In this document: one piece after another, positions 8,593-19,289 of the stretch | Numbering within the stretch: position 1 is the first letter of the stretch | How the letters are laid out: every line of letters begins with the position of its first letter | Source: Caldilineaceae bacterium | GTDB lineage: Bacteria; Chloroflexota; Anaerolineae; Caldilineales; Caldilineaceae | Assembly: GCA_019637645.1 (NCBI GenBank) | Contig: JAHBVH010000009.1 | Span: forward strand, 72,837 to 136,836 | Reading direction: 5' to 3' | Length of the DNA stretch: 64,000 nucleotides | Notes under the pieces: generated by a model | The model's database searches: none | What the model was told of the DNA's origin: nothing | Seen by the model: only the letters and a program-made list of their open reading frames with translations | Program-made: the position numbers and the translations under genes

Positions 8593-9387
8593 TTATTCGG
8601 CCCATGCTGCCGGGGGGAAAGTGGTATCGGCAAAGCTATATTGATGATAGCTTTGGACGAGGTTATCGCGCACAATGTTGTAATAGCAATGGCCCGCCCC
8701 GCGCGGCTGGATGGTAAGTGGCGTGCTGATCGTTTCGGCACGCACTGTCCAACCCATTGGCAACACGACCTGGGCAAGGTCGGGGGTGCCTGTGGCGGTG
8801 GCGTGCATGATATAACGATTGCCCTGGTGATCATCTAACACATAGATGGTCGGTCCGTTCCAGGTTAGCTCTTGGCATTTATCAATCGTCGTGATGCTGA
8901 GATAGCCGGCTTCCACGCCATCCTGATAACAGCCTTTCGTCGCTGGATAACACTGTTGCCCTGCTAAACGATTGAGGAGAAACCAGGTATGATGATACAA
9001 CTCCACAAAGGTCGAACAAGCCTCTCCCTGGCAGGTGGCCGGTTTATCGGGTGAGCGATAGAGACAACTGTCATCGAACAAGAGATACCGTTTGGAGTTT
9101 TTCATCTGTGGGAAGCGGACCGTGGTGGTATCCCAGGTGGCTTCGCTGATGGGGTTCGCACCACCTGCTAGATAGACTACATCTGCCCCTAGATCGATTA
9201 ATTCAATGGCGAGCGGTGCTTTGCCACCTTTATTGATACAGCTCGCCGCGGCAGGCTTACCGCTGATGATCGTTGTATCATAGCTGGGGAGAGGCGGCAG
9301 GGTGATGAGCTGCTGAACATAGAGATAACCACCGCCGATCAACCCAATAACCACCAACAGACCAACCAGAAAAGTTCGTAATTTCAT
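8593..9387 (-). CDS. Membrane-anchored exported protein, unknown function
   Basis: A 264-residue protein with one N-terminal hydrophobic helix (about residues 5-26), which should anchor it or act as a signal peptide. The rest is predicted outside the membrane and holds eight or more cysteines (for example CINKGG, DDSCLYR, CQGEAC, QQCYPATKGCYQ, DKCQEL), so disulfide-bonded structure is likely. No known domain was recognised. A small membrane protein lies 94 bases upstream on the same strand and may be co-transcribed. The gene converges on the lipoprotein gene. Confidence 0.65.
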   Translation of the reverse strand: MKLRTFLVGLLVVIGLIGGGYLYVQQLITLPPLPSYDTTIISGKPAAASCINKGGKAPLAIELIDLGADVVYLAGGANPISEATWDTTTVRFPQMKNSKRYLLFDDSCLYRSPDKPATCQGEACSTFVELYHHTWFLLNRLAGQQCYPATKGCYQDGVEAGYLSITTIDKCQELTWNGPTIYVLDDHQGNRYIMHATATGTPDLAQVVLPMGWTVRAETISTPLTIQPRGAGHCYYNIVRDNLVQSYHQYSFADTTFPPAAWAE

Positions 9388-9481
9388 AGCGCCCCTTCTC
9401 GCTAGGCATCATTTCGTATGATTGAGACAAACGTTGAAATGGCTGGCTTAAGGATGAGCACGGCGTGCTTGCCAGTCATTG

Positions 9482-9841
9482 TCAGCGAGCACGCTGGCGG
9501 CGCAACCCAAGGGCAAGGGCAACGGTTACGCCGACCAACAGCAAAAGCATGATTCGGATCTGCCCCCCTTGGGCTGGATTGGTAAGACCAGCCCTGGTTA
9601 GAAAGATCAGGTTCAGGAGCAAATAGAGGCTGATCGCACCGCCAGCGATGATGGGATGCTGGTGCTTGGTTCCACCCCTAGCGGCAAGCGCAACCCAAAG
9701 CAAGATGATGACATTGGCTGTGATCCGCAGCGGTTCGATCTGATCGCTGACAACATGGATGATGAGATCGAACAGTTGGATAAAGGCCAGGACAAGCCAC
9801 AGGAACGGGGCTTGTCGCGTGATGGTGGTTGGCAGGGCCAT
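9482..9841 (-). CDS. Small four-helix integral membrane protein
   Basis: A 119-residue hydrophobic protein with about four predicted membrane helices (near residues 11-30, 38-54, 63-82 and 95-112) and a basic C-terminus (LRRQRAR). AAGGAA stands 7 bases before the ATG, which supports this start. No family was recognised. It lies upstream of the exported Cys-rich protein on the same strand and is divergent from isocitrate dehydrogenase. Confidence 0.65.
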   Translation of the reverse strand: MALPTTITRQAPFLWLVLAFIQLFDLIIHVVSDQIEPLRITANVIILLWVALAARGGTKHQHPIIAGGAISLYLLLNLIFLTRAGLTNPAQGGQIRIMLLLLVGVTVALALGLRRQRAR

Positions 9842-12408
<2,567 letters not shown>

Positions 12409-12439
12409 GTTATAGGCGAATCCAATCACCTCGCTTCGC

Positions 12440-12489
12440 AAAATAGCCCGCCAGTGCATGAGTAGGCTCATGCACTGGCGGGCTATTTT
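12440..12489. terminator. 23-bp perfect hairpin, bidirectional terminator
   Basis: Arms 12440-12462 and 12467-12489 are perfectly complementary with a 4-base loop, flanked by AAAA on one side and TTTT on the other. It lies between the convergent isocitrate dehydrogenase and sugar-permease genes and has the classic shape of a two-way rho-independent terminator. Confidence 0.88.
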
Positions 12490-12514
12490 GATCCCTCTCT
12501 AAGCCCTGTTCGCT

Positions 12515-13510
12515 TTAGCCCCGCCTAGTCAGCCCCGCATAGCCCCACGCCAACCCCAGCACGATCACCCCATAGACCACCTGTTGGATCGCTTGCCCGA
12601 CGTTAAGAAAGGTGAGCATGGAGTTGAGCACGCTGAGAATGAGCGCGCCGAGAATGGTGCCGGTGTAGCCGCCGACGCCGCCAAAGGTGGAGGTGCCACC
12701 GATGACGACCGCGGCAATGGAGGGCAGGAGAAAGGCATTCCCAATTTGGAGATCGACCGTGCCATTGCGCCCGGCCAGCAACATCCCGCCCATCGCGCCC
12801 AGCAACCCAGCCACCATATACGCGGTGATGCGCACTTGCCAGACGCGAATCCCGGCCAAGTAAACCGCCCCTTCATTATCGCCAATCGCGTAGAGCAAGC
12901 GCCCCCAGCCGGAGCGGCGGAGCAGCCAGAGCAGCACGAGCGCCACCAATGCCCAGACCACCACACTATAGGGAATGCGCCCGCCCAAGAAAGAGCCGCC
13001 GCCCAGCAGACGAATGAAAGGGGCCACTTGGGTTGAGCCTTGGAGAACGGTTTGCAGCCAAGCGGTAAAGAGGCCGACTAAAATGCTCGCCATGGCTAGC
13101 GTCATGATCAGCGGATTGACGCGAAAGAGGGTTACCCCAATCCCGTTGAAGAGGCCAATGATGAGCCCAACAACCAGTCCGGCTAGAATCGCGATCACCG
13201 CGCCATGGGGTGACTGATTCGCCGCGATAATAGCGGCAGCGGTTGCGACCATGGAAATCGAGAGATCAATGCCACCGGAGAGCAGTAGAATTGTCTGTGC
13301 GCCAGCCAAGATGCCGAGTGGGGCGGCTTGCAGCAGGGTGTTGCGCAACCCACCCACGGAAAGGTAATTCGGTTCAATCGTGCCGGTTACCAGAACCAGC
13401 GCAATCAGCACTACCATGAGAATGATCGTCGGGTTGGCCGCCAGGACATTGGCGAGCCGCGCGCCTAGGGTGGTCTTGGGTGAGGCAAATGAGGCGGTTG
13501 GCTGGCTCAT
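12515..13510 (-). CDS. Sugar ABC transporter permease (RbsC family), second subunit
   Basis: A 331-residue inner-membrane protein with about 8-10 hydrophobic helices. It matches the ribose/xylose/galactose permease family: GGIDLSISM motif near residue 78, and a late GGTSTFGGVGGYTGTILGALIL segment typical of this family. It is the last gene of a four-gene minus-strand operon and overlaps the upstream permease by four bases (ATGA), a sign of translational coupling. Two different permeases imply a heterodimeric channel. The transported sugar is not identifiable. Confidence 0.9.
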   Translation of the reverse strand: MSQPTASFASPKTTLGARLANVLAANPTIILMVVLIALVLVTGTIEPNYLSVGGLRNTLLQAAPLGILAGAQTILLLSGGIDLSISMVATAAAIIAANQSPHGAVIAILAGLVVGLIIGLFNGIGVTLFRVNPLIMTLAMASILVGLFTAWLQTVLQGSTQVAPFIRLLGGGSFLGGRIPYSVVVWALVALVLLWLLRRSGWGRLLYAIGDNEGAVYLAGIRVWQVRITAYMVAGLLGAMGGMLLAGRNGTVDLQIGNAFLLPSIAAVVIGGTSTFGGVGGYTGTILGALILSVLNSMLTFLNVGQAIQQVVYGVIVLGLAWGYAGLTRRG

Positions 13511-14523
13511 GCGGCGCGCTCCCGAAGAACGGTGGCAATCCCGCCGATCATCATCACCCCGGCGATCAAGACGCCCTGGATCACCTGAGCGTTGTTGGCA
13601 AGAATGCCCATGGCCGTCAAAATTGGATTCAACATAATCAGAATGACCGCCGTTGCGACCACACCCAGCACCGACCCTGTCCCACCGGTGAGGGCGACGC
13701 CTCCCAGTACAACCGCCGCCACGCTGTTAAGCGTGGCATTGGCTCCCACACTAAAGCGGGGATCGCCGGTGCCAGTCAGCGCGACGGTGGCAAGGCCCGC
13801 TAACGCGGCCATGGCCCCGCCGAGAGCATAGGCGGCGATCTTGGCGCGGGCGACATCGATCCCGGCTAAGCGGGCGGCGGTCGGGCTGCTGCCAATCGCA
13901 TAGATCGCTAGCCCCAGGCGACTCCGCCGGGAGAAGAGAAAGACCAGCACCGCGGGAATGATCATCATCAGCATCGGCACGATATACGAACCGCCAATGC
14001 CCGCAGTCGAGCCAGTAAAGAGCCAACGCATTTCTGGCGCAGTCCCACCCCCTGGCGACGGCAAGACCCACAAGGCCAGCCCCGACCAAATATAGCTGGT
14101 TGCGAGCGTCACCACAATATCAGGCACTCCCGAGCGGTTGATGATATAGCCAACGAAGCCATTGAGCAGGCTGATGAAGGCAATCGTCGCCAGGGCAATG
14201 AGGATCACCAGGAAGAGCGGCTGGCCGTCCATAAAGCGCGCGGCAATGGTGTTCGTCAATAACAAGAGCGCGCCGAGTGAGAGATCGATCCCTCCGGCGA
14301 TCACGATCAACGCCTGCCCAATCGCCAGATAGGCGAGCGGCAAGCTATTTTTGCTGATCGAGGAGATCTGAAAAGCGCCAAACTTGGGGATCAGATTCGC
14401 ATACCAGAGTAGCAATCCTGCCAATAATAGCCAAACCCCAAAGACCCACCCATTGCGTAGCAACGGTCGCCACCAGGGGCCGCGCTGGCGTACCCCTGGG
14501 CTGGCTAACACAGCACTCGTCAT
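13507..14523 (-). CDS. Sugar ABC transporter permease (RbsC family), first subunit
   Basis: A 338-residue membrane protein of the same family as its downstream neighbour, with the conserved GGIDLSLGALLLL element and the GGVALTGGTGSVLGVV element. About nine hydrophobic helices are visible. The ATG at 14523 is taken as start; a GTG two codons earlier is possible and no strong ribosome binding site decides. It lies 46 bases after the ATPase gene and overlaps the next permease by four bases. Confidence 0.9.
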   Translation of the reverse strand: MTSAVLASPGVRQRGPWWRPLLRNGWVFGVWLLLAGLLLWYANLIPKFGAFQISSISKNSLPLAYLAIGQALIVIAGGIDLSLGALLLLTNTIAARFMDGQPLFLVILIALATIAFISLLNGFVGYIINRSGVPDIVVTLATSYIWSGLALWVLPSPGGGTAPEMRWLFTGSTAGIGGSYIVPMLMMIIPAVLVFLFSRRSRLGLAIYAIGSSPTAARLAGIDVARAKIAAYALGGAMAALAGLATVALTGTGDPRFSVGANATLNSVAAVVLGGVALTGGTGSVLGVVATAVILIMLNPILTAMGILANNAQVIQGVLIAGVMMIGGIATVLRERAA

Positions 14524-14569
14524 GCCCACTACTCACTTTCTCTTTGTGCCAATGCTCCGGCTTACTCTC

Positions 14570-16039
14570 TTACTGCCTCACGCCCAACCCATGCGCCGCC
14601 GTCAACATCGAGCTTTCCGTCGCTTGGCGGGCATCTTGCTCATCGACAATGCGCCCGCCGTGCATGATCAAGACGCGGTCACAGACTAAGCCAATTTCGG
14701 CCAGCTCGCTGGTATAGAGCACAATGGCCGCACCGTTGGCGGCTAGTTCGCGCAACAGGGCATAAATCTCGCGTTTGGTCTGAATATCAATGCCACGCGT
14801 CGGATCGAAGCAGAGCAGTGTGCGAAAGCCCGCGACGAGCCAACGCCCAATAACCACCTTCTGTTGATTGCCACCCGAGAGCCGCCGCACTTGGGCCGCG
14901 GCGCGCGTGTCAATCGAGAGCCGCGCAATGGCGTCGGCCACTTTGGGTTGCTCGGTGGCCGGAATGCGCAGCCATTGACGCAGACGAGTGAAGAGAGAGA
15001 CGGCCAAATTATGCTGCACTGGTTGACTGGGCAGCAGCGCGCGCAAGCGATCCCCCGGCACCAGGACAACGCCCGCTTGGACGGCATCGTAGGGGGAACC
15101 GAAGCGCCGTGGCTGCCCACCCACCAAAATCTCTCCGGTGGTTGGCGTGCGCGCTCCTGAAAGCAATTCAAAGAGCCGTTCCTGCCCCTGCCCCTCCAGC
15201 GCGACGAGCCCCAAGATCTCGCCACTTTGCACCGTAAACGAGACATCACGTACGCTGGCACGCGCGGTTAGCTTCTGTACAGCAAAGGCGACTGCCTGCT
15301 GTTGGTTGGTGGTGGCTTGCGCACGGGCCACCCGCTCGGCTGGCGCACCCAGCATTGCTTCGACCAACCGATGTTCATCCACTTGGGTGGTGTCTAGGAC
15401 CGTCACATTGCGTCCGTCGCGCAGGATGGTCGCCCGATCACAGACGCGCAACACCTCGGCTAGGCGGTGGGTAATCAGCACCGCGGCGCGGCCTTGCGCT
15501 TTCCATTCACCGAGCAAGGCAAAAACTTGTTCGGCCTGATCCGCGGTCAGTGCGGCGGTAATCTCATCGAGCAGCAACACTTGGGGGTTGCGGCTGAGCG
15601 CCCGTGCTAAATCGACCATGCGTAGTGCTTCGAGCGGCAATTCACGCACTTGGGCGCTTAGATCCAAGTGGCCGAGGGCAAAGCGCGTCAGCCAGTGGCG
15701 AAAGTGGGCTTCATCAATCCCGCTTAGCCGGAGATTCTCGGCCACAGTTAGATCGGGGATGAGGGCCGGGTCTTGAAAAACAGTGGCAATCCCCGCATTG
15801 AGGGCATCGGCGGGTGACCGAAAGCGCATGGCTTGGCCGCCGACGCGTACCTCACCGGCATCGGCACCTTGGACGCCAGCCAAAATTTTGACCAAGGTGC
15901 TCTTCCCGGCCCCATTCGCCCCGAGCAGTGCGTGGATCTCGCCAGGCTGGACGACAAAATCGACCGCTTTTAAGGCGACAACCGAACCATAGGCTTTGGC
16001 AATATGGGTCGTCGCCAGGAGGGCTTGAGAGTTGTTCAT
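14570..16039 (-). CDS. Sugar ABC transporter ATP-binding protein, two fused ATPase domains (RbsA/MglA type)
   Basis: A 489-residue protein with two ABC domains, driving sugar import. The first domain (about 1-230) has a perfect Walker A (GANGAGKST) and Walker B (VLLLDEIT), but its signature region reads ELPLEALRMV instead of LSxGE/Q. The second domain (about 250-489) lacks a standard Walker A (EGQGQERLF), as is usual in RbsA, but keeps LSGGNQQK and a LLCFDPTRGID Walker B. The start at 16039 is chosen because the ATPase fold begins there; the open frame upstream runs into the neighbouring gene. It follows the binding-protein gene with a hairpin between. Confidence 0.9.
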   Translation of the reverse strand: MNNSQALLATTHIAKAYGSVVALKAVDFVVQPGEIHALLGANGAGKSTLVKILAGVQGADAGEVRVGGQAMRFRSPADALNAGIATVFQDPALIPDLTVAENLRLSGIDEAHFRHWLTRFALGHLDLSAQVRELPLEALRMVDLARALSRNPQVLLLDEITAALTADQAEQVFALLGEWKAQGRAAVLITHRLAEVLRVCDRATILRDGRNVTVLDTTQVDEHRLVEAMLGAPAERVARAQATTNQQQAVAFAVQKLTARASVRDVSFTVQSGEILGLVALEGQGQERLFELLSGARTPTTGEILVGGQPRRFGSPYDAVQAGVVLVPGDRLRALLPSQPVQHNLAVSLFTRLRQWLRIPATEQPKVADAIARLSIDTRAAAQVRRLSGGNQQKVVIGRWLVAGFRTLLCFDPTRGIDIQTKREIYALLRELAANGAAIVLYTSELAEIGLVCDRVLIMHGGRIVDEQDARQATESSMLTAAHGLGVRQ

Positions 16040-16071
16040 GCAATCCCAGAATGCTTTGTGGTGGCGTGATA

Positions 16072-16112
16072 AAATTGGCAATTGATCACTATCAATTATC
16101 AATTGCCAATTT
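16072..16112. terminator. 15-bp hairpin between binding-protein and ATPase genes
   Basis: Arms 16072-16086 and 16098-16112 are perfectly complementary (core AATTGGCAATTGAT). It lies just after the stop codon of the binding protein, inside the operon. In many ABC operons such a hairpin protects the binding-protein message or partly stops transcription so that this protein is made in excess. Confidence 0.7.
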
Positions 16113-16121
16113 CTAAAAAGC

Positions 16122-17228
16122 TTACTCGCCCGGTCCCTTACAGGCCGAGACATCGGCGCTACCGTTGTAGCTGGTATAGGGCGCAATGTCCACATAGGTG
16201 CTCCAGCCCGGTTGTTGATCCGGTGCATAGAGCCCTTGGAGTGCTTCCGGATCGTCGGTGGAGAAGACTTGGGGCGTCAACAGGGTGGTTTGGGGTGGAT
16301 TCTTGCCGGTGAGGGCATCCAACGCAATCGCCACACCGACTGCACCGATGGCTGGGGGATTGGTGACTGCCGCGCCGGTCAGCCCTTCGTCGGCCAGATC
16401 GATCAACTGACCGACAAAGCCATTGTTATCGGCCCCGACAATCGGCACAAAGGGCTTGTTAGCGGCCTGGAATTGCTCGACCGTGGTGTAGTCGGTGCCG
16501 GAAGTCCAGATGCCATTGATCTCACGCGTGGTGATCAGGTCAAGGGCCTGTTGGGCAGCGGTAGAAGGATCCCAGCCGGTGAAGACTTCGGCCACCACTT
16601 CAATGTCGGGATATTTTTCCAACGCGGCCAAGAAGCCATTGTGACGATCGGTGTCGGCGGGAACGCCGTCAATGCCACGCATTTCGACCACGGCACCTTG
16701 ACCCCCTAATTTTTCAAAGAGCCATTCCGCGCCCAGTTGAGCATAGGCCGTCTGGTCGTTAGTAACCACATAAGCCCCCTCGGCGGTCACGGCTTGATCG
16801 ACTGCCACGACGACAATGCCCTGGGCAATCGCTGCTTCAATCACGGCATTCAACCCTTCGCGGTCGGTGGGGTTGATGATGATCGCATCGACGCCTTGGG
16901 AGATCAACCCTTCCAGATCCGCGATCTGCTCGGTTGGCCCACCATTGCGGTTGACGACGACGACACTATCCACCAGCCCACTGGCGGTTGCTTGGGCCTT
17001 GATCGCACAGATCATCTGTTCGCGCCAGCCATTGCCGACAAGGGTGTTGCTGACGCCAATGACGTAGCCACCTTCTGTGGCGGCCTCTTCGGTCGTGCTG
17101 CCTTCTGTGCTGCTCTCGGTTGTCGCGGCTGCCCCACCGCTGGGCGCGGTGGCAACACAGCCGGTCGCCACCAGGGTGAGCATCAACAACAGACTGAGGA
17201 GACTCCATAACTTCGATCGCTGGTTCAT
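16122..17228 (-). CDS. Sugar-binding lipoprotein of ABC transporter (periplasmic binding protein type 1)
   Basis: A 368-residue exported ligand-binding protein. A signal peptide ends in a lipobox (VATGC, C24), followed by a short Ser/Thr/Glu linker and a type 1 binding fold (Peripla_BP_4) starting [15 protein letters not shown]. Family landmarks are [11 protein letters not shown] and VVAVDQAV. The ATG at 17228 is preferred over one two codons earlier because GGAGGA lies 6 bases before it but would touch the other. First gene of the operon. A promoter and an 18-bp inverted repeat lie about 200 bases upstream. Ligand unknown; the permease and ATPase types point to a monosaccharide. Confidence 0.9.
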   Translation of the reverse strand: MNQRSKLWSLLSLLLMLTLVATGCVATAPSGGAAATTESSTEGSTTEEAATEGGYVIGVSNTLVGNGWREQMICAIKAQATASGLVDSVVVVNRNGGPTEQIADLEGLISQGVDAIIINPTDREGLNAVIEAAIAQGIVVVAVDQAVTAEGAYVVTNDQTAYAQLGAEWLFEKLGGQGAVVEMRGIDGVPADTDRHNGFLAALEKYPDIEVVAEVFTGWDPSTAAQQALDLITTREINGIWTSGTDYTTVEQFQAANKPFVPIVGADNNGFVGQLIDLADEGLTGAAVTNPPAIGAVGVAIALDALTGKNPPQTTLLTPQVFSTDDPEALQGLYAPDQQPGWSTYVDIAPYTSYNGSADVSACKGPGE

Positions 17229-17433
17229 GCGCATTCCTCCAAATGTTTCTCAAAAATATAGGATGGTCTGTGTGCAGCATTGCCCAAAGCATGGCTAGCA
17301 TTGCCAATGGACGGTAGTGGGTAACCGCTGTTTTGGAATATATGCCGCTGGTGAAGGGTGCTTTGTAGCTAGAAATGGATGTTGCCGCCCCGCTTGGTAT
17401 GCTGCCCAACGCGTGGAATATTGCTACGCCGTG

Positions 17434-17462
17434 AGTATAGCAGAGATTATTGCTTCTGTCAT
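17434..17462 (-). promoter_or_regulatory. Sigma-70 type promoter of the sugar ABC operon
   Basis: Read on the minus strand: ATGACA (17462-17457), a 17-base spacer, then TATACT (17439-17434) preceded by CTCTGC. Both boxes match the consensus at five of six positions with ideal spacing. It points toward the binding-protein gene starting at 17228. Confidence 0.75.
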
Positions 17463-17492
17463 CTTGGCATAAAAACAGAAGCAACATTCTCT
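17442..17492. promoter_or_regulatory. 18-bp inverted repeat overlapping the -35 box (operator)
   Basis: Arms 17442-17459 and 17475-17492 pair at 16 of 18 positions, with 10 perfect pairs in a row (TTGCTTCTGT/ACAGAAGCAA) and a 15-base gap. The left arm covers the spacer and reaches into the -35 box, so a bound dimeric regulator could block or activate the promoter. The regulator is not in the window. Confidence 0.68.
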
Positions 17493-17562
17493 GTTAAAGA
17501 CAGCTTGCTCAGGATCGGCGTGGTGTGCCAAGCTGGGATGGTCATCGCCAAACCTGCCAGCT

Positions 17563-18312
17563 CTAGCGCGTGGCCCGACCGCGCTGCCAGGCAACGCTGG
17601 TTAAGAGCGGTGCATAGAGGTCATCTTCCCGTTCAATCGCGAGGGCCTGCAACTCCGCAGCACTGGGGGCCCGCGCTTGGAACTGCACAAAGGGGAGCTG
17701 GCTGATCACGGCCAAGGGGGTCCCTTCCGCGCCTTCGCCCATGACCAACACGGCTGCCGTGGCCAGTGCCTGTGCCACATTGGCTTTGGTCATGCGCAGT
17801 GGCCGCCCAAAGAGATCGGGCTGGCCCCTATAATCGTTGAGCGCCAGAAAGCCACTATGGGCAATAGCCACGCCCGTTACCCCCCAGCGCAGCGGCACGG
17901 GGGTACTGTCGGTGAGAATAACCCCAACGTGATCGAGCCCAAAGCGCTGACAAAGCCACGCCCGTACTTCATCGGCGACAGCCTGGGGTTCGCGCGGCCA
18001 GAGAACGTAGTCCCCACTGGCATTCGATTCATCAATGCCCGCATTGGGTGTCAACTGATTTGCCTTGAGGGTCAGGGTAACCTGATAGCGGCTCGCACTG
18101 GGTGGCAAGAAGAAGTCGGCTTCTCTTTCAATCAGCTGCTGGCGGTCGGTCGCGTTCGCGGCTGCCACCCGTCCTTGGCAGAGCGCGACGATCTTCGAGG
18201 TGATGGCGAGAATGCTCTGGTTGGCAAAATGCTCAATATATTGTTCTAGGATCGCCAATAGCTGGTGATCGGCGGTGGTGATCGGATGGGTGTGGATCGG
18301 CTGAACATTCAT
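17563..18312 (-). CDS. CofE-type gamma-glutamyl ligase (F420-0:L-glutamate ligase family)
   Basis: A 249-residue protein of the family that adds glutamate to coenzyme F420-0 or to a folate-like acceptor using a nucleotide. Recognisable segments are ITSKIVALCQGRV (near 38-50), the metal and nucleotide region DESNASGDYVLWP, ILTDSTPVPLRWGVTGVAIAHSG and NDYRGQPDLFGRPLRMTKANVAQALATAA. The pattern is closest to the subgroup often named putative folate metabolism gamma-glutamate ligase, so an F420 role is not proven. No other cofactor F420 gene is in the window. It is divergent from the PhyH gene with 133 bases between. Confidence 0.8.
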   Translation of the reverse strand: MNVQPIHTHPITTADHQLLAILEQYIEHFANQSILAITSKIVALCQGRVAAANATDRQQLIEREADFFLPPSASRYQVTLTLKANQLTPNAGIDESNASGDYVLWPREPQAVADEVRAWLCQRFGLDHVGVILTDSTPVPLRWGVTGVAIAHSGFLALNDYRGQPDLFGRPLRMTKANVAQALATAAVLVMGEGAEGTPLAVISQLPFVQFQARAPSAAELQALAIEREDDLYAPLLTSVAWQRGRATR

Positions 18313-18352
18313 ACAAGGCTGTCGCTTCCTGGTTACAGGAGAAGCTACGTCA

Positions 18353-18381
18353 TTGACACGCTAGGGCCGCCGTGCTATAGT
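18353..18381 (+). promoter_or_regulatory. Strong sigma-70 type promoter upstream of the PhyH/GH32/AKR operon
   Basis: TTGACA (18353-18358), a 17-base spacer, then TATAGT (18376-18381) preceded by GTGC. The transcript would start near 18388, about 58 bases before the GTG start of the dioxygenase gene. Confidence 0.82.
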
Positions 18382-18445
18382 TTCTCCGCTAGTTGGATTC
18401 CCCTATAGTTTATCATACCAAGCGATCACAAAGAGAGGTAAATCG

Positions 18446-19288
18446 GTGTCTGCCCTAATTGCTACCCAAGAAGCGGCGCCGTCGGCACCTGCCGCGCCGA
18501 GCGCCAATGAGCGTTTTTTCTTTGACAATAATGGCTATCTGGTCCTAGAGAATTTTCTAAGCGCCGATCATGTGCAGCGCCTGCGCGATGCGCTGGATCG
18601 AGTGGTGGCGCGCCGACGTGCCTTACAACAACAAAAGAGCCCGCATACCGGCATGACCCAGCTCAAAGGGGAAGAGAGTACGCGGATCTTTTACATTTTG
18701 GACGATGATCCCCTCTTTTTAGAGATGCTGGATTGGCCGCCGATTGTGTCCTATGTGAAAGCCTTGCTCAATCCCAAGCCCCATCACCATGCCTCAGATG
18801 CCATTATCGAGGTTGGGACAGAACTGTTTAGCCGGGGCATGGGCTGGCATGTGGACGGCCATGACAATGGCTTCCGCAATTTAGGCCGTCCCATTCCGCT
18901 ATTGCAACTCAAAATTGGCTATTACTTGACTGATATGACCGCGCCCGGTCAGGGTAACCTGACCATTGTGCCAGGGAGCCACAAGGCCCTCCATGACCCT
19001 GACCCAGCCGACCTGAAGCGCCCCGAACTTTTCCCTGGCGCGCTCCAAGTCTGTGCCCCGGCGGGAACAGCCATCCTCTTTCACAACGCGCTCTGGCACT
19101 CGAGTGGCCCCTTTACTAAACAAGATGGTCAGCGCGTGATTCTCTACTATGCCTATGAACACCCCTGGATGATCGCGTCGCAGGAGCATTGGGGCTATCC
19201 CCCATCCTTTTACAATGATCTCTCACCCGAACGCCGTGCCTACTTCCATGGTTTTGTCTTTGATCCGCCTGAACCGCGCTGGGGGTAA
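18446..19288 (+). CDS. Phytanoyl-CoA dioxygenase (PhyH) family protein
   Basis: A 280-residue non-haem Fe(II), 2-oxoglutarate-dependent oxygenase-type protein. The iron triad is visible: H135 and D137 (GWHVDGHD) and H218 (LWHSSG), with R230 placed to bind 2-oxoglutarate. The core VPGSH motif is at 175-179. The start is GTG, with GAGAGG before it and a good promoter at 18353-18381. The GH32-like gene starts two bases after the stop and the aldo-keto reductase follows, so the three are one operon, probably for oxidising a sugar or sugar-derived compound. Substrate unknown; bacterial PhyH proteins rarely act on phytanoyl-CoA. Confidence 0.85.
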   Translation: MSALIATQEAAPSAPAAPSANERFFFDNNGYLVLENFLSADHVQRLRDALDRVVARRRALQQQKSPHTGMTQLKGEESTRIFYILDDDPLFLEMLDWPPIVSYVKALLNPKPHHHASDAIIEVGTELFSRGMGWHVDGHDNGFRNLGRPIPLLQLKIGYYLTDMTAPGQGNLTIVPGSHKALHDPDPADLKRPELFPGALQVCAPAGTAILFHNALWHSSGPFTKQDGQRVILYYAYEHPWMIASQEHWGYPPSFYNDLSPERRAYFHGFVFDPPEPRWG

Positions 19289-19289
19289 T

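Larger units (their letters stand above)
17229..17562. other. 334-base regulatory region of the sugar importer
   Basis: No gene is seen. On the minus strand it contains the promoter (17434-17462) and operator (17442-17492) listed separately, leaving a leader of about 200 bases before the binding-protein gene. Confidence 0.6.
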
